Shown: positions 1 through 6,317 of the stretch, in pieces
How the letters are laid out: each line of letters opens with the position of its first letter
How positions within the stretch are numbered: position 1 is the stretch's first letter
Assembly: GCA_964432995.1 (NCBI GenBank)
Contig: CAYSPU010000094.1
Span: 1-19,942, forward strand
Length of the DNA stretch: 19,942 nt
Direction: 5' to 3'
Source: CAYSPU01 sp964432995
GTDB taxonomy: Bacteria; Verrucomicrobiota; Verrucomicrobiia; Limisphaerales; JAHDYP01
Translations under genes and position numbers: made by a program
Notes under the pieces: model-generated
Seen by the model: only the letters and a program-made list of their open reading frames with translations
Told to the model about the DNA's origin: nothing
Databases searched by the model: none

Positions 1-1
1 C

Positions 2-139
2 ATTGGCCCGTCGATGACGTTCTGGGTCTACGCGGCCTGCAGTCTCCTGGGCCTTCTGTTTGTGTGGAGCATGGTCCCGGAAACCAAAGGCCGCAGCCTC
101 GAGGAAATCGAGGCCTCGTGGGGGAAACGCTTTCCATGA
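2..139 (+). CDS. MFS sugar transporter, C-terminal end (5' partial)
   Basis: The frame starting at base 2 is open from the window edge to TGA at 137-139 and gives the last 45 residues of a protein. It shows most of one hydrophobic helix (FWVYAACSLLGLLFVWSMV) followed by VPETKGRSLEEIE. The motif PETKG.(S/T)LEEIE after the last transmembrane helix is a hallmark of the sugar-porter family of the major facilitator superfamily, whose members are 12-helix inner-membrane sugar:proton symporters or facilitators. The substrate cannot be told from this fragment. Its position before three glycoside hydrolase genes suggests it imports the released sugars, but the scaffold gap at 421 weakens any operon argument. 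Confidence 0.85.
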   Translation: MGPSMTFWVYAACSLLGLLFVWSMVPETKGRSLEEIEASWGKRFP

Positions 140-178
140 ACCATGCGGTAGGGCGACCTCTCCGAGGGCGCCGAAGAG

Positions 179-199
179 AGAATGCAGAATGCAGAATGA
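179..199. repeat. Period-7 tandem repeat, AGAATGC x3
   Basis: Three consecutive heptamers AGAATGC, AGAATGC, AGAATGA lie 40 bp after the transporter stop. The unit length matches the arrays at 11014-11062 and 14809-14900, although the unit sequence differs. There is no sign of coding function here. Confidence 0.7.
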
Positions 200-210
200 C
201 CGTCTCCGGC

Positions 211-247
211 GCGCCCGGAGGGCACGCCCTACCTCCTGCGGTTCGTG
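211..247 (+). repeat. Dispersed GC-rich hairpin element, copy A
   Basis: GCCCGGAGGGC followed by CCCTACCTCCTGCGGTTCG resembles copy C at 11817-11858 (GCCCGAGCCGGGC, then CCCTACCTTTTGCGGGTTCG). Copy B at 3116-3140 is the same core on the other strand. All copies lie within about 120 bp downstream of a gene end. The rest of 140-408 shows no convincing gene. A small hairpin, ACACGC/GCGTGT (375-390), sits about 18 bp before the ATG at 409. Confidence 0.6.
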
Positions 248-420
248 GTCATAGAGCGTTTCATTTCCACAGAGAGGCTGCTTCCGATGAACGGTAACGT
301 CCGGCACTTGCATCCATCTACGCCCGACCTCGGGTATCCGCAGCAGCTCACACGTGCAACTGGCCAAAGCCCGGACACGCCTGGGCGTGTGTCCTCACCT
401 CGCTGATCATGAAACCGCAC

Positions 421-430
421 NNNNNNNNNN
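421..430. other. Assembly gap (10 N)
   Basis: Ten Ns mark a scaffold join of unknown true length. ATG AAA CCG CAC at 409-420 looks like the start of a signal peptide whose hydrophobic end (LALGMSMVV..SAAAA) lies just after the gap. The two parts are out of frame with a 10-base gap, and a true gap length divisible by 3 would join them. Confidence 0.95.
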
Positions 431-3100
431 TCCTTGGCGCTCGGGATGTCGATGGTCGTCCCCAGGTCGGCCGCGGCCGCACCGCCGCCAACAGCTCCCG
501 CCCTCCGCGTGCAGGAGGTCGTCGTGGTCTTCAAGACCCACTTCGACATCGGTTACACCGACATGGCGAGCAACATCGTGCGGCGATACCGGACCACGAT
601 GATCGACGACGCCTTACGCGTCGTGGACGACGGCCGCGGGCTGCCGCCGGAGCAGCAGTTCGCCTGGACGCTGCCGGGTTGGCCGCTGCACAAGATCCTC
701 GAGGATTGGCCCGGGCAAACCGCCGAACGGCGGCAGCGATTGGAGCAAGCCCTCCGCCAGGGGCGGTTCGTCGTGCACGCCCTCCCGTTCACGACCCATA
801 CCGAACTGCTCGAGCTTGAGGATCTGGTTCACGGTCTAGGTTACTCCGCAGGCCTGACCCGCCGATTGGGACTGGACCTGCCGCGCGATGCCAAAATGAC
901 CGATGTGCCGAGCCACTCCTGGGTGTTGCCGACGTTGCTCCGGCATGCGGGCGTCGACTTCCTGCACCTGGGCTGCAACCCGGCCAGCAGTTCGCCCCAG
1001 GTGCCGCCGCTCTTCTGGTGGGAAGGCCCGGATGGTTCCCGGCTGCTGACCTTCTACTCGCCGGCCGGTTACGGTTCCGGACTCGTGCCGCCAGCCGACT
1101 GGCCTTACCCGGTCTGGCTCGCCCTGATTCACACCGGTGACAACCACGGCCCGCCCCGACCCGACGAAGTGCGCCAGTTGCTCACGGAGGCCAATGAGAA
1201 GCTTCCGGGCGTGCGCGTGCGCATCGGTCGGCTCTCCGACTTCGCCGAGGCCCTGCTCGCCACCAAACCGCACATCCCGGTCGTGCGCGGCGACATGCCG
1301 GATACCTGGATCCACGGGCCGATGTGCGACCCGGCGGGTGCCCGCATCGCCCGCAACCTCCGACCGGCCCTCGGTGTTGCCGAACGTCTCCACACGCAAT
1401 TCCAGGCTTGGGGCGTCCCCGTGACCGATCCGACTCCCACGCTCCAGGCCGCCCGTGAGCAGAGTCTGCTTTACGGCGAGCACACCTGGGGCGGCGCCCT
1501 GAGCTGGGTCACGCAATACTCGCGCAACACCCCATTCTGGCACGGCGAGGCCTTCCGCGAAGAACGTGCCGCCGGCCGCTTCCAGAAGATTGAGGCCTCC
1601 TGGGCCGAGCACTCCGCCTATGCCGAGAACTTGCGCCAACTCACCGCGCCGCTCGTGCCGAATGCCCTGGAGACCCTCGCCCGTGCCGTAAACGTCCCCG
1701 GCGAACGCATCGTCGTTTTCAACCCGCTCCCCTGGAAACGCGACGGTTGGGTCTCCCTGCCCGTCGCGTGCCGCGCGGAGGCGGTCGAAGCCGTCGACGA
1801 CGGCGCGATCCTCCCCGTCGGCGCTGTGGCCGGCACGACCGGTTTTGTGGCGCGCGACCTGCCGCCTTCCGGGTATCGCACCTACCGGTTCGTTGCGGCC
1901 AAGCCGCGGCCGGACGGGGTGCGTGTCGACGAGTCGGGATGTGCGATCGAGAGCCCCTACTTCCGCGCCGTGCTGGACCCGCAACGGGGCGCTATTGGCT
2001 CGCTCATCGAGCGGCGAACGAAACGCGAGTGGGTCGACGCATCCGCCGAGTTCGGTTTCGGTCAATACCTGTACGAACGGTTCGGGTCCGCCGAGGTTGC
2101 CGCCTATGTGAAGGACTACGTGAAAATCGGTGTGGACTGGGCGATCACGGAGTTGGGCAAGCCCGGTCTGCCGCCTCCCGCTGAGGCGCCCTACGCCGCC
2201 GCCAGGCCCTCCGGTGGCGCGGTCTCCTTCGAGTCGTCTGCGGCGGCGGTGACCGCCGTGATGCGCTGCGGCCCGGGCCCCAATCTGCCGCATGCCGTCA
2301 CCACCCGCCTCACGCTCTACGCCGACTTGCCCTGTGTGGATCTCGAGATCACCGTGCACGACAAGGCGGCCGATCCTTGGCCAGAAGCGGGCTGGATCTG
2401 TCTGCCGTTCCGAATGCAAGCGCCGCAGTTCCGGTTGGGGCGCCTCGGCGGCATCGTCGATCCCGCGCGCGACCTCGTGCCGGGGGCGAATCGGGACTTG
2501 GGTGCCGTCCAGACCGGCGTCGCCCTGTGGGACGGCGATGGTGGCGTGGGGGTGTGTCCGTTGGACAGCCCGTTGGTGAGCCTCGATCGGCCTGGTCTCT
2601 GGAGATACTCGCGCGAGTTCACCCCGCGTCGGCCCAACGTGTTCATCAATCTCTTCAACAACCAGTGGAGCACGAACTTCCGGTTGTGGAACTCGGGAAC
2701 CTGGACGTCGCGTGTGCGGCTCTGGGGTTTCCGCAAATTCGCGGGTGACATCGCCCTGGCCACGCCCGCGCTCGAGGCGCGGCAATCGCTCGAGGCGGGA
2801 TATGCCGACGCAGCGGCCGGCACCCTCCCGCCAGTTCAACGCGGGATCGAGCTCTCAAGGGCTGGCGTTGCCGTGACGGCATTCGGGCCCAACCCGGATG
2901 GCGCCGGCACGATCCTGCAATTGTGGGAACTCGGCGGACGGTCGGGCCGAGTGACGGTCCGTCTGCCGTCGGGGATGTCCGCTTCGGCCGTGCAGCCGGT
3001 CAACCTGAGAGGACAGCCGGTAGGACAGCCGATCCCCGTGCGTCAGGGTCGGTACTCGACGGCACTGCGCGCCTATGCGCCGGTGGCGTTCCACTGGTGA
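431..3100 (+). CDS. Exported GH38/DUF5054-like glycoside hydrolase (5' end in gap)
   Basis: This frame gives about 888 residues and ends at TGA 3098-3100. Residues are numbered from the TTG at 434. The N-terminus reads as the tail of a signal peptide (ALGMSMVVPRSAAAA), so the real start is probably ATG 409 across the gap. FKTHFDIGYTD (H36, D38) matches the HxD..GY zinc/active-site motif at the start of GH38 alpha-mannosidase-type catalytic domains. TDVPSHSW (D157) lies where GH38 enzymes carry their nucleophile region, and TGDNHGPP (H238) resembles the later GDHGGPT zinc-ligand motif. The remaining ~600 residues should be the helical and beta-sandwich domains of the family. The length fits the large DUF5054/GH38-like proteins of Bacteroidetes and Verrucomicrobiota. 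Exact substrate is unknown; an alpha-mannosidase-like exported glycosidase is an inference. Confidence 0.8.
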   Translation, partial: SLALGMSMVVPRSAAAAPPPTAPALRVQEVVVVFKTHFDIGYTDMASNIVRRYRTTMIDDALRVVDDGRGLPPEQQFAWTLPGWPLHKILEDWPGQTAERRQRLEQALRQGRFVVHALPFTTHTELLELEDLVHGLGYSAGLTRRLGLDLPRDAKMTDVPSHSWVLPTLLRHAGVDFLHLGCNPASSSPQVPPLFWWEGPDGSRLLTFYSPAGYGSGLVPPADWPYPVWLALIHTGDNHGPPRPDEVRQLLTEANEKLPGVRVRIGRLSDFAEALLATKPHIPVVRGDMPDTWIHGPMCDPAGARIARNLRPALGVAERLHTQFQAWGVPVTDPTPTLQAAREQSLLYGEHTWGGALSWVTQYSRNTPFWHGEAFREERAAGRFQKIEASWAEHSAYAENLRQLTAPLVPNALETLARAVNVPGERIVVFNPLPWKRDGWVSLPVACRAEAVEAVDDGAILPVGAVAGTTGFVARDLPPSGYRTYRFVAAKPRPDGVRVDESGCAIESPYFRAVLDPQRGAIGSLIERRTKREWVDASAEFGFGQYLYERFGSAEVAAYVKDYVKIGVDWAITELGKPGLPPPAEAPYAAARPSGGAVSFESSAAAVTAVMRCGPGPNLPHAVTTRLTLYADLPCVDLEITVHDKAADPWPEAGWICLPFRMQAPQFRLGRLGGIVDPARDLVPGANRDLGAVQTGVALWDGDGGVGVCPLDSPLVSLDRPGLWRYSREFTPRRPNVFINLFNNQWSTNFRLWNSGTWTSRVRLWGFRKFAGDIALATPALEARQSLEAGYADAAAGTLPPVQRGIELSRAGVAVTAFGPNPDGAGTILQLWELGGRSGRVTVRLPSGMSASAVQPVNLRGQPVGQPIPVRQGRYSTALRAYAPVAFHW

Positions 3101-3115
3101 ACCGCGCGGATGGAT

Positions 3116-3140
3116 GGTAGGGACGCCCGGCCTCGGGGCG
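3116..3140 (-). repeat. Dispersed GC-rich hairpin element, copy B
   Basis: GGTAGGGACGCCCGG on the + strand is the complement of CCGGGCGTCCCTACC, the core of copy C (11817-11858). It begins 16 bp after the stop of the GH38-like gene and can fold as CGCCCGG/CGGGGCG with one mismatch, so it might help end transcription. Confidence 0.6.
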
Positions 3141-3220
3141 GCTATGCCCTCGATTGTAGCCGCCGACGTGAGTCGGCCCAGACAGGGGGTCAACGAGTTC
3201 TCTGGAGGGCGGGATGTCAC

Positions 3221-3258
3221 TGCCAACTTCATGTTGCATATGCAACATGAAGTTGGCA
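3221..3258. repeat. Perfect 38-bp palindrome
   Basis: The left half TGCCAACTTCATGTTGCAT is followed immediately by its exact reverse complement, with no spacer. Flanking bases do not extend the symmetry. It is AT-richer than its surroundings. With no loop and no T-run it is a poor intrinsic terminator; a cruciform, a dimeric protein site or a mobile palindromic repeat are possible. Confidence 0.9.
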
Positions 3259-3729
3259 CGGCACAAAGTTCCAAATCCCCAATCTCGACCCACAGCCGAG
3301 GGTGTGTGCGCTCTGCTGCGGGTCGGGAAGACCCGCGGTCCGGAATTGGCGGCGTGATTTGAGGACGGACGCGTCTCCAAATCTCCGGCTGCCTCCCACC
3401 CGCTCGCCACTGCTGCGACCGACGGACCGGGGTGCGCCGCTCTCGCTGCGGCGCAGGAACGTTCGATCGCACGCGGCCTGCCTCTGAAATCGGGGCGCTG
3501 TTCCGCTGCGATGCTCCCTGCGCCCGAGACGGGCGCAGCCCTGTGCCGGACCGCCCGACGTCCCGGCGGGCAGCAGCCGCACCCGCCGGACGCGCCGCAG
3601 AACCCACCAGAGCCGAACCCCCGCTGGCAATGCGAAGCAAAGGAGCGGGATGGGTGCGGAGAGAAGATGCCCGAGTTCGGGTTCGCTCCCGGCACCCTTC
3701 GTTTCTTGGTTGTTCGTCCCCCGGACTTG

Positions 3730-3810
3730 GAACAGAAGCACGCCAAGAGCCGCAGAGAGACTGGCTTCCCCGGCCGCACTCACTCTGCGGCTCTCTGCGG
3801 TCTTCTGTTC
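3730..3810. repeat. Long imperfect inverted repeat (28-nt arms)
   Basis: The arm at 3730-3757 (GAACAGAAG....GAGCCGCAGAG) pairs with 3783-3810 (CTCTGCGGCTC....CTTCTGTTC), matching at 24 of 28 positions, with a 25-nt spacer. It lies about 125 bp before the GH36 start and has the same design as the inverted repeat at 6009-6099. Confidence 0.75.
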
Positions 3811-3933
3811 AAGATCGAGCCGGCGGCGAGGGGATCTGCGGTGATGTCAAAGGGCGGGCTCATTGCGTCCCTGCTTCCTATGGCTGCGTGCGCGTGATTG
3901 GCAGCGGGTCGTTCTTTCTGGCACCATCCGGGC

Positions 3934-5988
3934 GTGACCTCTCTTTCACTGCGCGTCCTGGTCTTGTTCCTCGGCGTTTCCCTGCCTGCCACGATCGGTG
4001 CCTCCGTCTTGCCGGAGGAGCTGGCCGCAGCACGCCGCTGGAGCGCGGCGATGTTCGATGCACCCCCATCCGGTGGCCCCGACGCCGAGCCCGGATTCGC
4101 CCCGACGCCACCGCCCTTCTCGTTCCTCAGTGACGGTGCGTCCACCTCGGCGTGGTTTCGGGAAGAAGGCGTGAGGCGCGCTTCGCGCACCCTGGATGCC
4201 TCTCGCACCGAACGCACGCTCGAACTCCGCGATGCGGCCTCCGGCCTCGTCGTGCGCTGTGTCGCGGTTGAGTATCACGATTTCCCGGTGATTGAGTGGA
4301 CGCTGCACTTCCAGAACACCGGCACCAGCGATTCGCCGCTGCTCTCCGACATCCAGGCACTGGACGCGAGCTGGCAGTGCCGCACCCAGGGGAACTGGGT
4401 GCTGCACCATCACCGCGGCGATGATTGCACGCCGGACAGCTACGCGCCCCGGCGACTCGTGCTGGCCCCGGGGTCCGAGCACCGGTTTGCCCCGACCGGC
4501 GGGCGCCCGACCACCGGCGCGTTTCCCTACTTCAACATCGAACAGCCCGGCGGAGGGGTTGTCGTGGCCGTTGGTTGGCCGGGTCAATGGGCGGCCCAAT
4601 TCACCCGCGACACCACCAACGGCCTGCGCCTCCGCGCCGGACAGGAACGGACTCGTTTCCGACTGCGTCCGGGCGAGAGCGTGCGCAGTCCGTTGATCGT
4701 TCTCCAGTTCTGGAAGGGAGACCGTGAGAGGGCGCAGAACATCTGGCGCCGCTGGATGCTGGCCCACAACCTGCCCCGCACCAAAGGCGGCACTCCGCCG
4801 CCGCCGATCCTGTCGTTCTGCAGCGGCGGTTTCTTCCCGGGTCTGAAGTGCGACGAGACCAACGAGGTTCGGTTTCTCGACGCCCTGCGCGAGGTGGGGG
4901 TGCGACCGGATTACTGGTGGATGGACGCCGGGTGGTACCCGTGTGGCGAGGGTTGGCCAACGGTCGGCACCTGGACGCCGGACGTCACGCGCTTTCCCCG
5001 AGGCCTGAAAGCGGTGAGCGACCATGCCCATGCTCAGGGTCTTGGGCTCATCGTCTGGTTCGAACCGGAGCGCGTCTCGGCCGGCACCTGGCTCGCCACC
5101 AATCACCCCGAGTGGGTCCTCGGCGGCGCCAAAGGAGGCTTGCTGAATCTGGGGGATCCGGCCGCCCGATCCTGGCTTGTCGAGCACGTGGATTCCCTCC
5201 TCGCCTCGCAGGGCATCGACTTCTACCGCCAGGATTTCAACATGGATCCGCTGGCCTACTGGCGCGCGAACGACGGCCCCGAACGTGTCGGCATCACCGA
5301 GATCCGCCACGTGGAAGGGTACCTGGCGTATTGGGACGAGCTGCGACGCCGGCATCCGGGGATGTTGATCGACAGTTGCGCTTCGGGGGGGCGCCGCAAC
5401 GATCTCGAGACGCTGCGTCGGGCCGTGCCGCTGTTGCGGAGCGATTACCAGTCGTTCGCCGGCGACCCCGCCTACGCGCTCGGGAACCAGGGCCACACCT
5501 ACGGCCTCGCCTCCTGGATCCCGTACTACGGCCAGGGCGTCTACTACTCCGACCGGCAGCTCACCTACGCCGCCCGCAGCCACTACTGCCCCGCCTTCGC
5601 GCTGTGCGCCGATGTGCGCCGATCGGACATTGACTGGACGCTCTACCGGCGGTTGGTGGAACAGTGGCGCCGCGTCGCGCCCTGTATGCTCGGCGATTTC
5701 CATCCGCTCACGCCGTATCAACTCGATCCCGGGGAATGGATGGCGTGGCAGTTCGATCTTCCGGAGAAGGGCGAGGGCCTGGTGCAGGCCTTTCGCCGGG
5801 ATCAGAGCGCCTACGAGACCGCGCGATTCCCGTTGCGCGGCCTTGTCCCCGACGCCCGGTACTCGGTAACCGACCTGGATGGCGGCGAGCCCAGCACCCT
5901 GACCGGGCGCGAACTGACGGAACGTGGGCTTCTGGTGACGCTGCGGGAGGAACCCTCCGCCGCATTGGTGGTCTACCGGAGGTTGTAG
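3934..5988 (+). CDS. Exported GH36 alpha-galactosidase-type glycoside hydrolase
   Basis: The product is 684 residues if started at GTG 3934. I chose this over the in-frame TTG 3898 because it begins a clean signal peptide (MTSLSLRVLVLFLGVSLPA, likely cut after TIGA). Domain order fits GH36: an N-terminal beta-sandwich (about 25-290), a TIM barrel from about 300 with YWWMDAGW near 325 and GLIVWFEPERV, and a C-terminal beta domain from about 600. The nucleophile is D434 in FYRQDFNMDP and the acid/base is D490 in SCASGGRRND, both clan GH-D motifs. Family members are retaining alpha-galactosidases, though some clan members act on N-acetylgalactosamine, so the substrate is not certain. It lies between two other exported hydrolases, which suggests extracytoplasmic breakdown of a galactose-containing glycan. 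Confidence 0.9.
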   Translation: MTSLSLRVLVLFLGVSLPATIGASVLPEELAAARRWSAAMFDAPPSGGPDAEPGFAPTPPPFSFLSDGASTSAWFREEGVRRASRTLDASRTERTLELRDAASGLVVRCVAVEYHDFPVIEWTLHFQNTGTSDSPLLSDIQALDASWQCRTQGNWVLHHHRGDDCTPDSYAPRRLVLAPGSEHRFAPTGGRPTTGAFPYFNIEQPGGGVVVAVGWPGQWAAQFTRDTTNGLRLRAGQERTRFRLRPGESVRSPLIVLQFWKGDRERAQNIWRRWMLAHNLPRTKGGTPPPPILSFCSGGFFPGLKCDETNEVRFLDALREVGVRPDYWWMDAGWYPCGEGWPTVGTWTPDVTRFPRGLKAVSDHAHAQGLGLIVWFEPERVSAGTWLATNHPEWVLGGAKGGLLNLGDPAARSWLVEHVDSLLASQGIDFYRQDFNMDPLAYWRANDGPERVGITEIRHVEGYLAYWDELRRRHPGMLIDSCASGGRRNDLETLRRAVPLLRSDYQSFAGDPAYALGNQGHTYGLASWIPYYGQGVYYSDRQLTYAARSHYCPAFALCADVRRSDIDWTLYRRLVEQWRRVAPCMLGDFHPLTPYQLDPGEWMAWQFDLPEKGEGLVQAFRRDQSAYETARFPLRGLVPDARYSVTDLDGGEPSTLTGRELTERGLLVTLREEPSAALVVYRRL

Positions 5989-6008
5989 CCGGGGAATCTC
6001 CGCTTGGC

Positions 6009-6099
6009 GTCTTCGCGCCTTTGCTGCTATCCCTCCTCCCGGCTTCCCGGCGACCGACCGGTGGCGGGAGGAACAACGAAAACGCAAAGGCACGAAGAC
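6009..6099. repeat. Long inverted repeat downstream of the GH36 gene
   Basis: GTCTTCGCGCCTTTGC (6009-6024) pairs with GCAAAGGCACGAAGAC (6084-6099) at 15 of 16 positions. An inner stem TCCTCCCG (6034-6041)/CGGGAGGA (6065-6072) is perfect. The two stems are separated by internal loops of 9 and 11 nt and close a 23-nt loop. It begins 20 bp after the GH36 stop, so it may act as a 3' mRNA structure. Confidence 0.8.
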
Positions 6100-6162
6100 T
6101 GGGAGCAGCCACGGGCCAGCCCTCATGGCTCTGTTTCGCGGTTGCACCTCGAGGTTCCAAAC

Positions 6163-6190
6163 AACGGATCAACACGGATGAACACGGATT
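6163..6190 (+). repeat. Period-10 repeat, AACACGGATG type
   Basis: AACGGATC, AACACGGATG and AACACGGATT follow one another with a 10-bp period. The reverse complement (CATCCGTGTT) is a close match to the array at 8791-8831 (CATCCGCGTC), so the same family occurs in both orientations in this window. Confidence 0.7.
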
Positions 6191-6317
6191 CGACCGGAGA
6201 TCTGCGCGTTCTCGTGCCACCGCACCGTGGCGCCGACGGCCGGCCGCGCTGTCGCACTGTCGGACGGAAACACCGTCGCCCCGATCCACCGAGTCCAACC
6301 GTTCCCACCCCCGAGTT

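Larger units (their letters stand above)
3101..3933. other. 833-bp gene-free region rich in palindromes and hairpins
   Basis: No reading frame here resembles a protein or has plausible composition. Structure is dense instead: dispersed element copy B (3116-3140, - strand); a perfect 38-bp palindrome (3221-3258); hairpins GCGGGTC/GACCCGC (3318-3336), GATTTG..CAAATC (3356-3383, imperfect), TGCGCCGC/GCGGCGCA (3433-3455) and CTGCGCCC/GGGCGCAG (3518-3538); and a long inverted repeat (3730-3810). A short CCAAATCCCCAATC piece at 3271-3284 matches the heptamer family at 14809-14900. The promoter of the following GH36 gene presumably lies near the right end, but I could not place it. Confidence 0.7.
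5989..6317. other. 329-bp intergenic region with two repeat elements
   Basis: There is no supported gene between the GH36 stop and the GHL10 start. The region holds the inverted repeat at 6009-6099 and the period-10 repeat at 6163-6190. The rest (6191-6317) shows no recognisable promoter or structure. Confidence 0.65.

Noticed and set aside
836..2839. Long open frame on the - strand opposite the GH38-like gene (similar ones at 3946-6147, 6699-8960, 9362-10864 and 11838-13322)
   Set aside because: They mirror the codon structure of strong + strand genes in GC-rich DNA, are rich in Arg/Gly/Ala, and show no motifs. They are antisense shadows.
3221..3258. Rho-independent terminator for the GH38-like gene
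   Set aside because: The palindrome has no loop, is AT-rich and is not followed by a T-run; it also lies 120 bp after the stop.
3432..4133. Open frame of about 230 residues across the gene-free gap
   Set aside because: It runs through hairpin repeats and into the GH36 signal peptide in another frame, and its composition is not protein-like.
5664..6317. Upstream extension of the GHL10 reading frame into the GH36 gene
   Set aside because: The extension overlaps the end of GH36, is Arg/Pro-rich and would bury a clear signal peptide that begins at 6318.
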